A stretch of 64,000 nucleotides of DNA from Desulforamulus reducens MI-1 (lineage in GTDB: Bacteria; Bacillota; Desulfotomaculia; Desulfotomaculales; Desulfotomaculaceae), in the NCBI RefSeq assembly GCF_000016165.1, contig NC_009253.1, positions 1,708,332 through 1,772,331 on the forward strand, written 5' to 3'. Under the pieces are notes generated by a model. The model was not told the origin of the DNA and made no database searches. It worked only from the letters and a program-made list of their open reading frames with translations. Shown piece after piece: positions 50,941 through 60,512 of this stretch. Every line of letters begins with the position of its first letter. Within the stretch, counting starts at the first letter, position 1. The position numbers and the translations under genes were made by a program.

Positions 50941-51963
50941 ATGGAGCAGAAATTAAGAACATTAGCCCAGGAGGCACTGGCTGCCTTGGAGAGCGCCAAA
51001 ACTCCGGAAGCACTTAATGATATTCGGGTTAAATACCTGGGTAAAAAGGGTGAGGTCACACAGTTGTTAAGAGGCATGGGTGCCTTATCAGCCGAGGAAA
51101 GACCCCGTGTTGGGCAGGTGGCCAATGAAGTGAGGGCTTCCATCGAGCAGGCCCTTGAGGAGAGAAATGCCCGGGTAAAAGAAGCACAAAAGGAACAAAT
51201 GCTGGCTGCAGAGACCATTGATGTTACCCTGCCAGGCAACCAGTTTGGTTTAGGTAGAATGCACCCCCTTACCCAGGTTATGCAGGAAATAGAAAGTATC
51301 TTTATGGGGCTTGGCTTTAAGATTGCTGAAGGGCCGGAAGTGGAGTTGGATTATTATAACTTTGAGGCTTTAAATTTGCCAAAGGACCATCCGGCTAGAG
51401 ATATGCAGGATACTTTTTTTATCAACCCGGAGGTTCTTTTGAGAACCCATACATCTCCGGTGCAGGTAAGAACCATGGAAAAAATGGTTCCCCAGGTGCC
51501 CATTAAAATTATATGCCCGGGTCGAGTTTACCGCCGGGATGACGATGCCACCCACTCCCCGATGTTCCATCAGGTGGAGGGTTTGGTGGTTGATAAGCAT
51601 ATCACCTTTGCGGATTTAAAGGGCGTTTTGGCTACCTTTGCCAGGCAAATGTTTGGACTGGACACGAAAACCCGTCTGCGTCCCAGCTATTTTCCCTTTA
51701 CCGAACCCAGCGCAGAAGTGGATATCTCTTGTTTTAACTGTAAAGGTAATGGCTGTCGGGTTTGTAAAGGCAGCGGTTGGTTGGAGATCCTGGGTTCCGG
51801 TATGGTACACCCAAGGGTACTGGAGATGTCCGGCTACAATCCCGAGGAAGTGACAGGTTTTGCCTTTGGTATGGGGGTTGAACGGATTGCCATGCTAAAG
51901 TACGGCATCGATGATCTCCGCTTATTATTTGATAACGATTTACGATTCCTGTCACAATTCTAA
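50941..51963 (+). CDS. pheS: Phenylalanyl-tRNA synthetase alpha subunit
   Basis: 340 residues. N-terminal coiled coil (about 1-85), class II core with [20 protein letters not shown] (motif 2) and [20 protein letters not shown] (motif 3), and the cysteine insert [17 protein letters not shown] found in many PheS. ATG 50941 follows CAGGAGGATTGTC. Forms an alpha2-beta2 enzyme with the product of the next gene. Confidence 0.95.
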   Translation: MEQKLRTLAQEALAALESAKTPEALNDIRVKYLGKKGEVTQLLRGMGALSAEERPRVGQVANEVRASIEQALEERNARVKEAQKEQMLAAETIDVTLPGNQFGLGRMHPLTQVMQEIESIFMGLGFKIAEGPEVELDYYNFEALNLPKDHPARDMQDTFFINPEVLLRTHTSPVQVRTMEKMVPQVPIKIICPGRVYRRDDDATHSPMFHQVEGLVVDKHITFADLKGVLATFARQMFGLDTKTRLRPSYFPFTEPSAEVDISCFNCKGNGCRVCKGSGWLEILGSGMVHPRVLEMSGYNPEEVTGFAFGMGVERIAMLKYGIDDLRLLFDNDLRFLSQF

Positions 51964-51992
51964 AGTATTTATTCAGGAGGTTTTTTATAACC

Positions 51993-54413
51993 ATGCGTGT
52001 TTCTTACCAATGGCTTAAAGACTATGTTGATATTCAAATTACGCCCCAGGAGTTAGCCGATCGGTTAACCCTTTCTGGCTTGGCTGTTGATACCGTCGAT
52101 GAATTGGGTACTGAAATTGAAAATGTTGTAACCGGACGCATTGTAAAGATAGAGAAACATCCCAATGCTGATAAGTTGGTTGTTTGTCAGGTGGATGTAG
52201 GTCAAGAAGAATTGTTGCAAATTGTTACCGGAGCCACCAATGTACGGGAGGGCCATGTGATTCCCGTAGCCCTGGAAGGGGCGAAATTGGCCGAAGGCTT
52301 ACAGATTAAACGTTCCAAGCTAAGGGGTGTGGAGTCCCGTGGCATGCTCTGCTCCGGACAGGAATTAGGGATGGAAACAAGACTTTTATCCCCAGATATG
52401 GCCAATGGCATATTGATTCTGCCCGAAGATGTACCTGTGGGTTTGGATGCTAAAGAAATTCTAGGGCTAAATGACGCTGTGTTGGAATTGGATCTCACAC
52501 CAAACCGGGGCGATGCCCTTAGCATGATTGGTGTTGCCAGGGATGTAGCAGCTCTGCTAAATACCGAATTGAAAATTCCGGTTCCTCAATTCCAGGAAAA
52601 TAACGAGAAGATTGATAAACTGGCTAAAATTGATATAGAAGATATTGACTTGTGCCGTCGTTACGTGGGTCGTGTCATCAAAGGAATCAAGATCGGACCT
52701 TCACCCATTTGGTTGCAAAATAGACTGCGGGCGGCGGGAATCAGACCCATTAGCAACGTGGTGGATGTAACCAACTATGTAATGTTGGAAATGGGTCAGC
52801 CACTACATGCCTTTGACTATGATAAAATAGCCAACCACCATATCATTGTTCGCCGTGCCCAAGAAGATGAGAAGATCATTTCCTTGGATGGCGTAGAACG
52901 CACACTAAACCCAGAGATGCTGGCCATTACCGACGAAGCAGGCCCGGTGGCTGTGGCTGGTGTAATGGGTGGTCTGGAAAGTGAAGTTACCGATGCCACA
53001 ATCAATATCCTGGTTGAGTCTGCTTACTTCCATCCCATCAATGTGCGCCGTACTTCTAAAGCCCTGGGGTTGCGTTCGGAATCTTCCATGCGCTTTGAAA
53101 AGGGCATTGATATTAACGGTTGTCTGAGGGCTGCAGACAGAGCGCTGCAATTAATGCAGCAACTGGCTGGGGGCATGGTGGTTTCTGGTACCATTGATAA
53201 ATTTCCCAACCCCATCACAGAAAAAACCATCCTGTTGAGACCCAAACGGGTAAATTGGGTCTTGGGAGTTGATATTCCCAAACAGGAAATCATGCGGATC
53301 ATGGAAAGCTTGCAGTTCAGAGTGCAGGAACAGGAAGGGGATATTCTGGTTACCGTACCCACCTTCCGTCCGGATATTAGCGGTGAGTGGGATTTGGTAG
53401 AAGAAGTGGTCCGGTTATATGGTTTTAACCAGATTCCCGAAACCTTACCCTTTGGTGCAACCTCCCAGGGCGTCAGGACTGCTGAGCAACAAATGAACTG
53501 GGATATGCGCAGGATTATGACTTCCTGTGGATTTTATGAGGTTGTTACCTACGGTTTTGTACATCCCAGGATATTTGATTTAATGAATTTGCCCAAGGAT
53601 AGCATATTCCGAAACTGTGTAAAATTACAAAATCCCCTTAGTGAAGAGCAGTCTATTATGAGGACTGTGCTGGTTCCCAGTCTATTAGAGGTATTACAGA
53701 AAAATAGTAATCGGCGGGCCCAAAGTGGAGCCATCTTTGAAATTGCCCGGGTCTTTTATCCCCAGGAAGGGCAACCGTTACCCGAAGAAGTGCCAGTACT
53801 GGCTGCGGTGGCCTACGGAAATACACAAAAAACTTGGAATCAGCCTGCCCGGCCAATGGATTACTATTTCATGAAGGGTGTTGTTGAGCAACTAATGGAA
53901 GGACTGGGTGCTGCAAGCACGGCATTCAGTCGTCATCAGGATCCCAGTTTCCATCCTGGTCGTTGTGCCAAGATTGAAGTTGCAGGCCGTATGCTGGGGG
54001 TTGTGGGAGAACTTCACCCCAATGTCGTTGAAAACTATGAATTACCCAGTAGAGCTGTGGCCGTGAAGTTGGATTTAAAGGTTTTAGCAGAGGTCAACCG
54101 CCCAGTTAAACAATACCAGGGGTTACCTAAGTTCCCCACCATGGAAAGGGATCTGGCTGTTTTAGTGAAACTGGAAGTTCCTGCCGCCGAAATGCTTTCC
54201 ATTATTCAAAGGGCCGCAGGGGAACTGCTGAAAGAAACCGATATTTTTGATGTTTATCAAGGTTCCCAAGTACCCGAGGGTTATAAAAGTGTGGCCTTCT
54301 CCATGAAGTTCCAGGCCAAGGACAGAACTCTCACCGATGAAGAAATTAACGAAAAAATGCAGCGTATCACCAAATCCCTGTTTGCCCAGACGGGAGCAGA
54401 GTTAAGAAAATAA
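51993..54413 (+). CDS. pheT: Phenylalanyl-tRNA synthetase beta subunit
   Basis: 806 residues. Domains in order: tRNA-binding EMAP-like (about 40-150), B3/B4 editing domain (about 210-380), B5 domain (about 400-475), core, and the C-terminal ferredoxin-fold anticodon-binding domain (about 710-805; KFPTMERDLAVLVKLEVPA). ATG 51993 follows AGGAGGTTTTTT. It lies 29 bases after pheS under the same T-box control. Confidence 0.95.
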   Translation: MRVSYQWLKDYVDIQITPQELADRLTLSGLAVDTVDELGTEIENVVTGRIVKIEKHPNADKLVVCQVDVGQEELLQIVTGATNVREGHVIPVALEGAKLAEGLQIKRSKLRGVESRGMLCSGQELGMETRLLSPDMANGILILPEDVPVGLDAKEILGLNDAVLELDLTPNRGDALSMIGVARDVAALLNTELKIPVPQFQENNEKIDKLAKIDIEDIDLCRRYVGRVIKGIKIGPSPIWLQNRLRAAGIRPISNVVDVTNYVMLEMGQPLHAFDYDKIANHHIIVRRAQEDEKIISLDGVERTLNPEMLAITDEAGPVAVAGVMGGLESEVTDATINILVESAYFHPINVRRTSKALGLRSESSMRFEKGIDINGCLRAADRALQLMQQLAGGMVVSGTIDKFPNPITEKTILLRPKRVNWVLGVDIPKQEIMRIMESLQFRVQEQEGDILVTVPTFRPDISGEWDLVEEVVRLYGFNQIPETLPFGATSQGVRTAEQQMNWDMRRIMTSCGFYEVVTYGFVHPRIFDLMNLPKDSIFRNCVKLQNPLSEEQSIMRTVLVPSLLEVLQKNSNRRAQSGAIFEIARVFYPQEGQPLPEEVPVLAAVAYGNTQKTWNQPARPMDYYFMKGVVEQLMEGLGAASTAFSRHQDPSFHPGRCAKIEVAGRMLGVVGELHPNVVENYELPSRAVAVKLDLKVLAEVNRPVKQYQGLPKFPTMERDLAVLVKLEVPAAEMLSIIQRAAGELLKETDIFDVYQGSQVPEGYKSVAFSMKFQAKDRTLTDEEINEKMQRITKSLFAQTGAELRK

Positions 54414-54417
54414 GGTA

Positions 54418-54467
54418 AAAACCAAAAAAATCCAGCAGACATCGTCTGTTGGATTTTTTTGGTTTTA
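54418..54467. terminator. Terminator of pheST
   Basis: AAACCAAAAAAATCCAGCAGAC faces its near-complement around ATC, with long A and T runs on both sides, so it also serves the WYL genes on minus. Confidence 0.88.
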
Positions 54468-55125
54468 TCAACGGTATATTTCTTCCCACTGCTTTGCTAT
54501 TCCTATCATTTCCTCCCGTAGCCAAGCAGGCTCCAGCACCTCTGCTGAAAGTCCCAGAGGGCAGATAATCCACTCCACCCGTTGGTTGATAGACTTTGCA
54601 TCATAGAGTAACCTTAGTTTCTTTTCGTTTAAGACCGCCTCTCTTAATGTGGGAAGATATTTGGTCTGGGGGAGCGTTACCCCACCTAGGGTATGCAGAT
54701 GTCGTGTGAATTCCGCTGCTGCGGCAACCTCCTTGAACTGGGATAAATGATTTTTTAGTTTATACCATAAGTCCAGCAGGTCTGCGTCCTTGGATGGGAA
54801 TTCTTCAAATAACCATAAAAGATCCAGGGCCTCTCCGGTAGTGAGTTTAACCGGGGCGTAAGGCCCAGAATATACATGAATGAACCATTTAAGACGGGGA
54901 TCTTTAATCCACTAGATACTCTTCTGGGTCGTCTGGCTGTTCATCAGGAAAGATGGCAAAGTAATGTCCTAAATCGGTGTTGTTTAATATCTCGTTAAGA
55001 TCCCTTAGTACCTGATCCGCCGGGTAAGTGGTGTATTTCGATAACTCTACTGCACTGAGTCCCTGGGGGTGGGCTTCCAGGGTGTTAAGGATGGCGGAAA
55101 CCCTCATGAGCATTTTATTGTTCAT
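54468..55125 (-). pseudogene. WYL-domain transcriptional regulator, frameshifted and internally deleted
   Basis: ATG 55125 opens a 73-codon frame (winged-helix-like LEAHPQGLSAVELSKYTTYP) that stops after EEYLVD. The other frame continues at once with WIKDPRLKWFIHVYSGPYAP for about 145 codons to TGA 54468 but has no start codon of its own. Rejoining them gives one regulator, so a small deletion broke the frame at about 54905. The second part also jumps from the WYL motif LLYDAKSINQRVEWIICPLG straight to a C-terminal helix EVLEPAWLREEM, so most of the WYL core is missing. Its start overlaps the end of the second WYL gene. Confidence 0.72.
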
Positions 55126-55700
55126 CGGGACACACCCCTAAACCGTACCGCCAAAGCATACGCCTGGCGGCAAATTCGTTTAGTCCGGCAATTTTATCTT
55201 CTAGGACTAAACAGCCCTCCTGTGCTGTCAACTTGCATTGTCCCCGATTATTTTGGAGGCGGCGGGATAAATCCCCCAGCAGTTTTCTAGGTAAGAGGCT
55301 AAAACAAAGTCTTCGGGTGGGACAAAGGTATCCTTCAGCAATTCCAAGCGATCCACGCGGTCCAGCCTGTAATTGTAAATGGTACTATTTTTAGAATTGA
55401 TAGCGATAATATACCGATCCATTCTTTGCCAGTGATATACGATCCCTAGGGGGGATATTTTATAGTTTTGTCCACGGTAATCTATACATACAGCCCGGTG
55501 ATTGGCAATTGCCTGTTCGACCAATTGGTTAACACTTTCAATCACTTGCTGTCCCGCCTGACCTTGGCCGTGCACGATGATGCGCTGGGTCATTTTTATT
55601 ATTTCATTGCGCCAGTCCTCGCATTCCCGAATAAGCATCAGGGACAACAGTTTACCTTTGATAACAGACAGCGTATGGGGTAATGGCATTACAGCGGAGA
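55115..55700 (-). pseudogene. Second WYL-domain regulator, 5'-truncated and frameshifted
   Basis: The piece 55689-55228 holds a WYL core: QLVEQAIANHRAVCIDYRGQ, ISPLGIVYHWQRMDRYIIAI, YRLDRVDRLELL. It stops at TGA 55228. In the next frame LTAQEGCLVLEDKIAGLNEF continues to TAA 55115, the expected C-terminal extension. The N-terminal DNA-binding domain is missing: at about 55700 the sequence passes into a transposase relic. The last codons overlap the start of the first WYL gene, as in a two-gene operon. Such WYL pairs often sit beside CRISPR-Cas loci and regulate them. Confidence 0.7.
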
Positions 55701-55706
55701 TGAGCC

Positions 55707-55967
55707 TTTATGTGGCTCAAAGTATTATCGTATAACCTTCTCAACTGGTTTCGCTTGGCCTTATTGGATGGCAAAGACGGCCGTGCTGAAGTGCCCACTA
55801 TCCGCCGTAAAATACTGAATGTACCTGGGAACATTGTAGGCAACAACCGTTACCGCCATATAAAGTTAGCCCCTAATCCCTGGCTGCAAAAGGCATTGAA
55901 GAATGCTAAGGAAAAATTACAAGAATTCCTTTGCATACAGGCATGGGTTGCCGTAAGTTCAGGTTAA
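55707..55967 (+). pseudogene. IS1380-type transposase, C-terminal remnant
   Basis: About 85 codons ending at 55967: KVLSYNLLNWFRLALLDGKD, VPTIRRKILNVPGNIVGNNR and KLAPNPWL. This is the C-terminal signature of IS1380-family DDE transposases, normally over 400 residues. The upstream part is absent and the frame is closed by a stop at about 55700. Its insertion or recombination removed the front of the WYL gene. Confidence 0.65.
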
Positions 55968-56489
55968 ACAAACTCGAGACTAATAGAATTACCCAAATAT
56001 GATATCACTGATCAAAAAAAGATGGGTCTTATTAACTGTACCCTAAAATCTAGCTTTTTATTGGAGTATACAGCAGTGATAACGCTTTCCGAGTGATTAG
56101 GCACTCGGGCAACATAGCAGCTCAAGCGGTATAACCAAAAATTGGTTATTTTGGAGCTTTAACTTCAAAGGTAAGGAGGTATTTTTTTAAAAACTTCCTG
56201 AGTATATCAAATGAAGATGACAGAAGTATAATTGGTGAAATAGAGTACCAAAATGATATAATAAAATAAGGGTAAGTAAATATAATTGTGAATATTCAGA
56301 TATCACCGATCTGTTGGTGTGTAATATACCAGGGACTTCTGCGATTTCTAAAATCCCTTGGCATCTAAAGGTTAGGGACTTTACTAGAGGCAGGATTTTG
56401 TGTAAGATAGGAAAAACCAACCAATTTTAAAGTAATGCTCGCAAAATGTATTTTCATCCTAGGTGTAGTAAGGGATAAAAAGCGCAGGA
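55968..56489 (+). promoter_or_regulatory. Non-coding region with probable CRISPR leader
   Basis: No gene is seen. The last 150-200 bases before the first repeat are AT-rich and should be the leader, because the repeat polarity (3' end ATTGAAAC) and the decayed repeat at 60350 put the leader on this side. A TATAAT occurs at 56257-56262. The exact promoter cannot be fixed by eye. Confidence 0.5.
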
Positions 56490-57670
56490 GTCAAAACACA
56501 AAATAATTCCCTTTGGGAATTGAAACAACAAGTCTAATACCAGTAGCGAGTATCCATTCTTCCTCGTCAAAACACAAAATAATTCCCTTTGGGAATTGAA
56601 ACAAAATATACATAAGTAAATTGGCTGTGGTTAGTTCTTCGTCAAAACACAAAATAATTCCCTTTGGGAATTGAAACTGAAATATGGATTCAATCTTTAG
56701 AAGGTGGCACTATATCCGTCAAAACACAAAATAATTCCCTTTGGGAATTGAAACAGCTGCACTGTTATAAGATTCACTGATTGTAGCTGATTGTCAAAAC
56801 ACAAAATAATTCCCTTTGGGAATTGAAACGTATGCTTCTTTATATTCTTAATAACTGTAAATGGTCTAGTCAAAACACAAAATAATTCCCTTTGGGAATT
56901 GAAACGCATTATTATATTTGCTTGTTTCTTCCGTTAACCACTTTGTCAAAACACAAAATAATTCCCTTTGGGAATTGAAACACAAATAAAAAAGGTCAGA
57001 TGACTTCTGTTACATTAACGTCAAAACACAAAATAATTCCCTTTGGGAATTGAAACTGAAAGTGTCAGTATGCATATTCAAGCAATTCAAAAAGTCAAAA
57101 CACAAAATAATTCCCTTTGGGAATTGAAACATTTTAAAATTATTCATTTTTACCTCCTATTCTGTGACTGGTGTCAAAACACAAAATAATTCCCTTTGGG
57201 AATTGAAACGGTATCCACCTTCGGCAGGTGAAACAAAAAAGTGGGCAAGGCCCAGTCAAAACACAAAATAATTCCCTTTGGGAATTGAAACGTATAGCAG
57301 AAGTTGGAGTATTACAGCCGATACTGGTAAAGTCAAAACACAAAATAATTCCCTTTGGGAATTGAAACTTGAGGAATGATGGCAGTAACACTGCTTTCTA
57401 TGCCTGCGTCAAAACACAAAATAATTCCCTTTGGGAATTGAAACTCCTTACCCCTTTAGCAGATATACAGTCATCTTCTTCAGTCAAAACACAAAATAAT
57501 TCCCTTTGGGAATTGAAACATTACACTATTCTACCTATGTAATTAATTTCCTTTACGTCAAAACACAAAATAATTCCCTTTGGGAATTGAAACTATATTC
57601 AACACACCATCCTTTTACCTATCTCGGCAATATGTCAAAACACAAAATAATTCCCTTTGGGAATTGAAAC
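56490..57670 (+). CRISPR. CRISPR array 1 (16 repeats)
   Basis: Sixteen identical 37-bp repeats, starting at 56490, 56566, 56641, 56718, 56793, 56869, 56945, 57020, 57094, 57173, 57255, 57332, 57408, 57483, 57557 and 57634. Each begins GTCAAAACACAAAAT and ends GGGAATTGAAAC, with the palindrome ATTCCCTTTGGGAAT inside. The 15 spacers are 36-45 nt; a sixteenth spacer-like stretch follows the last repeat before the IS110 insertion. The ATTGAAAC end provides the usual 8-nt crRNA 5' handle, so transcription is on plus. No two spacers in this part are alike. Confidence 0.97.
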
Positions 57671-58395
57671 ATTTGAAATTTTACTATAAACATAATATAC
57701 CTCCTCGTATAATAGTAATAGATTCACTGGACAAACCTAATTTCCATAAATGGAATAAGGTGGAGTCCATGTATGAGAACCGGTTCTCGATAACGGGTAT
57801 CGAGACCAGCTAAAATGATAACCAATTCCACACTGGGTGCAATAATGGTACCAGTCAGTCGCGCGGCTATTGTTTATGTGGATAAGGTCATTGTCTAAAC
57901 TGAGTCTAAGTACCCTAAATATGGTGGTGATGTTTAGAAAACATACAAGATTATCCACAGTCAATCCCTGATCAGGGAGAGTAGATACTAATAACTACAG
58001 CTCCATAATTTAAGATATTGTGATTCTTAATGCCGGCCCCCTGGAGATTTCTTTTGAGGTTTCCTGACCGGGTCGGTTTTCTATTGCCTTTTTTACACTT
58101 CCAATTATTGTCTGGCAGTTCAGACCTCCCCATGGGACAATGGGATTAACAGGTTGTTCTCGGGATATTTCTTTCCCTCCTTGCGGACCTTTTGGTACTG
58201 CTTAATAAGCCTGCTACCCATGATCCATCATCGATGATCTAACCGCTGGTTGCACCTCTTTCCATGAAGGGGGAGTAGCACCCCGAATTGTCTTCATGTT
58301 AATGATGAGTGCTGATGACGAGGCAGCTTTCGATGGTTCCCATGGGCACCCAGGTCTGAGACCAACCTGATTTTTTAGAACAGGGAGGTGATCCT
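57671..58395 (+). other. Spacer 16 and long non-coding left part of the IS110 insertion
   Basis: 57671-57709 fits a sixteenth spacer. The remaining 685 bases up to the transposase have no convincing gene. They contain TGTGGATAA (57877-57885) and its inverted copy TTATCCACA (57951-57959), with CTAAAC/GTTTAG inside, and near the transposase a palindrome GGTCTGAGACC (58353-58363) followed by ACCTGATTTTTT. IS110 elements carry a bridge-RNA gene in this position; the last 200-300 bases are the candidate. The stretch is longer than a usual IS110 left end, so part may be a second insertion. Confidence 0.45.
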
Positions 58396-59800
58396 ATGTC
58401 ACAAATGTTGGTGGGAATAGACGTTAGCTTACAGTCTCACCATGTACAATTTATGGATGGAGACGGAGGGGCATTGGCTTCTTTTTCTATTCACAACAAT
58501 CGGCAGGGGGCCGACACCCTCATTCAAAAGATTGTTGATACATCTGATAGAATCAAAAGTCAATCCCTTCGAATTGGTATGGAGGCAACTTCAAATCTGG
58601 GTTGGCACCTTGCTCACTATTTGCAAGAACAGCTTCAAACCACTTGCCCCCAAAAAGATACACAGATTTACGTTCTTAATGCACGAAAAGTGGCCCGTTT
58701 CAAAAAGGGGTATGACACCCTCCCAAAGAACGACCGCATCGATGCCTGGGTAATTGCAGACCACCTTCGTTTTGGTCGACTACCTCATGCCATGAAAGAC
58801 ATTATTCAATACGAGGCTTTGCAGAGGCTTACAAGGACACGATTTCACCTGATGCAAAATATCACTCGGGACAAAACCTATTTTCTTAATCAGGTCTTCT
58901 TAAAGTTTAGTGGTTTACGCCAGGATAACCCATTTTCCAATCTTTTTGGCAGCACCTGTCTTGCTGTTATCCAAGAACTAGAACCGGAACAAATTGTAGC
59001 CATGTCTATGGAAGAACTGGTTGATTTCTTAAAGGATAAAGGGAAAAACCGTTTCGATAATCCGGAGGAAATTGCTCTTTATCTTCAAAAAATTGCCCGG
59101 TCTTCTTATCGACTGAACAAGGCGATGGCTGACCCTGTGAATATTTCTTTGGCCACTATGCTTAATGTAATTAAACATATGGAATCGGAAGTGAAAAAAC
59201 TGGACAAAGAAATCGCCAAAATCATGAAGGGCCTTCCCCAAACTTTAACTTCCGTTAAAGGGATTGGAGATGTTTTTACCGCCGGAATCATGGCAGAAAC
59301 CGGAGATATCCAACGCTTTAAAGACCATAATGCTCTGGCTAAATATGCCGGTTTAACTTGGAACCAACATCAATCAGGTGAATTTGAAGCCGAAGATACC
59401 AGCAGAACCAGGACCGGGAACAAGTATCTTCGTTATTACTTAATTCAGGCTGCTGATTCTGTACGGAAGCATGTTCCTGAGTACAAAGACTTCTACCAAA
59501 AGAAATATGATGAAGTACCAAAACACAAACATAAAAGGGCTCTCGTCTTAACCGCTAGAAAACTGGTACGGTTGGTGTTTTCGCTACTAAACACCAGGCA
59601 ACTGTACACTTCACCAGAGAGGAGGGGGTAACGTCTTTACCCTAAAATCTACTCTCTTTTCCATTTACACCATTTAAAGGGAATTTTTCTTTGCTTAACT
59701 GGTGGGCTTATTTTGTATACCCTTTTTTAGGGTATAGGGTACACTTTTGTTAAATTAATTTCCAATTTTTTAGAATCATTCTCTTGACATATCACCGCTG
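57710..59800 (+). mobile_element. IS110-family insertion inside the CRISPR array
   Basis: Identical CRISPR repeats flank about 2.1 kb that contains one complete IS110-type transposase gene and long non-coding DNA on its 5' side. No terminal inverted repeats or clear target duplications are seen, as expected for IS110. The true ends could not be fixed by eye. Confidence 0.65.
58396..59631 (+). CDS. IS110-family transposase
   Basis: 411 residues, ATG 58396 behind GGGAGGTGATCCT. The N-terminal DEDD (RuvC-like) domain shows Asp in VGIDVSLQSHHVQF, Glu in GMEATSNLGWHLAHYL and the Asp pair in LPKNDRIDAWVIADHL. The C-terminal transposase_20 domain has LTSVKGIGDVFTAGIMAETG and DTSRTRTGNKYLRYYL with the conserved Ser. 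Full length and undamaged, so possibly active. IS110 enzymes recombine DNA under guidance of a bridge RNA from the element's non-coding end. Confidence 0.9.
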   Translation: MSQMLVGIDVSLQSHHVQFMDGDGGALASFSIHNNRQGADTLIQKIVDTSDRIKSQSLRIGMEATSNLGWHLAHYLQEQLQTTCPQKDTQIYVLNARKVARFKKGYDTLPKNDRIDAWVIADHLRFGRLPHAMKDIIQYEALQRLTRTRFHLMQNITRDKTYFLNQVFLKFSGLRQDNPFSNLFGSTCLAVIQELEPEQIVAMSMEELVDFLKDKGKNRFDNPEEIALYLQKIARSSYRLNKAMADPVNISLATMLNVIKHMESEVKKLDKEIAKIMKGLPQTLTSVKGIGDVFTAGIMAETGDIQRFKDHNALAKYAGLTWNQHQSGEFEAEDTSRTRTGNKYLRYYLIQAADSVRKHVPEYKDFYQKKYDEVPKHKHKRALVLTARKLVRLVFSLLNTRQLYTSPERRG

Positions 59801-59807
59801 GGCTTTG
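59632..59807 (+). other. IS110 right flank and partial spacer
   Basis: No gene. TATACCC and GGGTATA form a small hairpin at about 59717-59737. The 20-30 bases before the first repeat of array 2 may be a spacer or its remnant. Confidence 0.4.
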
Positions 59808-60380
59808 GTCAAAACACAAAATAATTCCCTTTGGGAATTGAAACAAAAACCGAGTCTTCGAGAATTAACCTACCAACACAGTTTGTCAAAACACAAAATA
59901 ATTCCCTTTGGGAATTGAAACTAAATTTCTTTTATGTTCCTTCCATCTGCCTAATATATCAATAGTCAAAACACAAAATAATTCCCTTTGGGAATTGAAA
60001 CCTTGATTTATTATCTTCAGATTCACTATCTGCTCCAGCATGTCAAAACACAAAATAATTCCCTTTGGGAATTGAAACTATCCTAGTGTTTCATTTAAGC
60101 ATTCAATTTCTTTTGCAAGTCAAAACACAAAATAATTCCCTTTGGGAATTGAAACTTTTCTTCTGCTGTTTTTAATGTCTGTCCTGAAAGTTGTTGTCAA
60201 AACACAAAATAATTCCCTTTGGGAATTGAAACAAAAACCGAGTCTTCGAGAATTAACCTACCAACACAGTTTGTCAAAACACAAAATAATTCCCTTTGGG
60301 AATTGAACCCTTGATTTATTATCTTCAGATTCACTATCTGCTCCAGCATGTCAAAACACAAAATAATTCCCTTTGGGAAT
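59808..60380 (+). CRISPR. CRISPR array 2 (8 repeats, trailer end)
   Basis: Repeats identical to array 1 start at 59808, 59885, 59965, 60042, 60119, 60196, 60273 and 60350. The seventh has one substitution near its end (GAACC for GAAAC) and the eighth lacks its last six bases, which marks the trailer. Spacers 1 (59845-59884) and 3 (60002-60041) recur exactly as spacers 6 (60233-60272) and 7 (60310-60349), so the order is 1-2-3-4-5-1-3. This is the continuation of array 1 beyond the IS110 insertion. Confidence 0.97.
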
Positions 60381-60512
60381 ATTTGGATGATAGTAATACA
60401 AATTTGTTTTAAGGGCGTGAACACAATGGTTACGCTCTTTTTTTTTGTTGAATAAATACATCCTGCCAGGGTAATACTTAATAAATACATACTTTGACCT
60501 TGGGTGAAGTCA
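60381..60512 (+). other. Gap between CRISPR trailer and cas4-cas1
   Basis: Short non-coding stretch with a GCG-TGAACACAATGGTTACGC hairpin near 60413-60437 followed by a T-run, possibly a terminator for the array transcript. Confidence 0.45.

Noticed and set aside
54904-55125. A free-standing 73-residue winged-helix protein
   Set aside because: The missing C-terminal part continues immediately in another frame, so this is the front of a broken WYL regulator rather than a complete small gene.
56697-57391. Open frames across the CRISPR array encoding repeats such as FQFPKGIILCFD
   Set aside because: They are translations of the CRISPR repeats and spacers on minus, an artefact of repeat length, not genes.
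57877-57959. Two DnaA-box-like sequences (TGTGGATAA and TTATCCACA), suggesting a plasmid or phage origin
   Set aside because: Only two boxes in inverted orientation, no AT-rich unwinding region or replication gene nearby; they more likely form a stem in the IS110 non-coding part.
57710-57964. Minus-strand frame with TDWYHYCTQCGIGYHF, resembling a zinc-ribbon transposase piece
   Set aside because: Too short, no family I can name with confidence, and it overlaps the inverted repeat; kept as unexplained non-coding DNA.
56036-59653. A shared 14-mer TACCCTAAAATCTA near 56036 and after the IS110 transposase at 59640, as if marking IS ends
   Set aside because: In 64 kb several 14-bp matches are expected by chance and the similarity does not extend.
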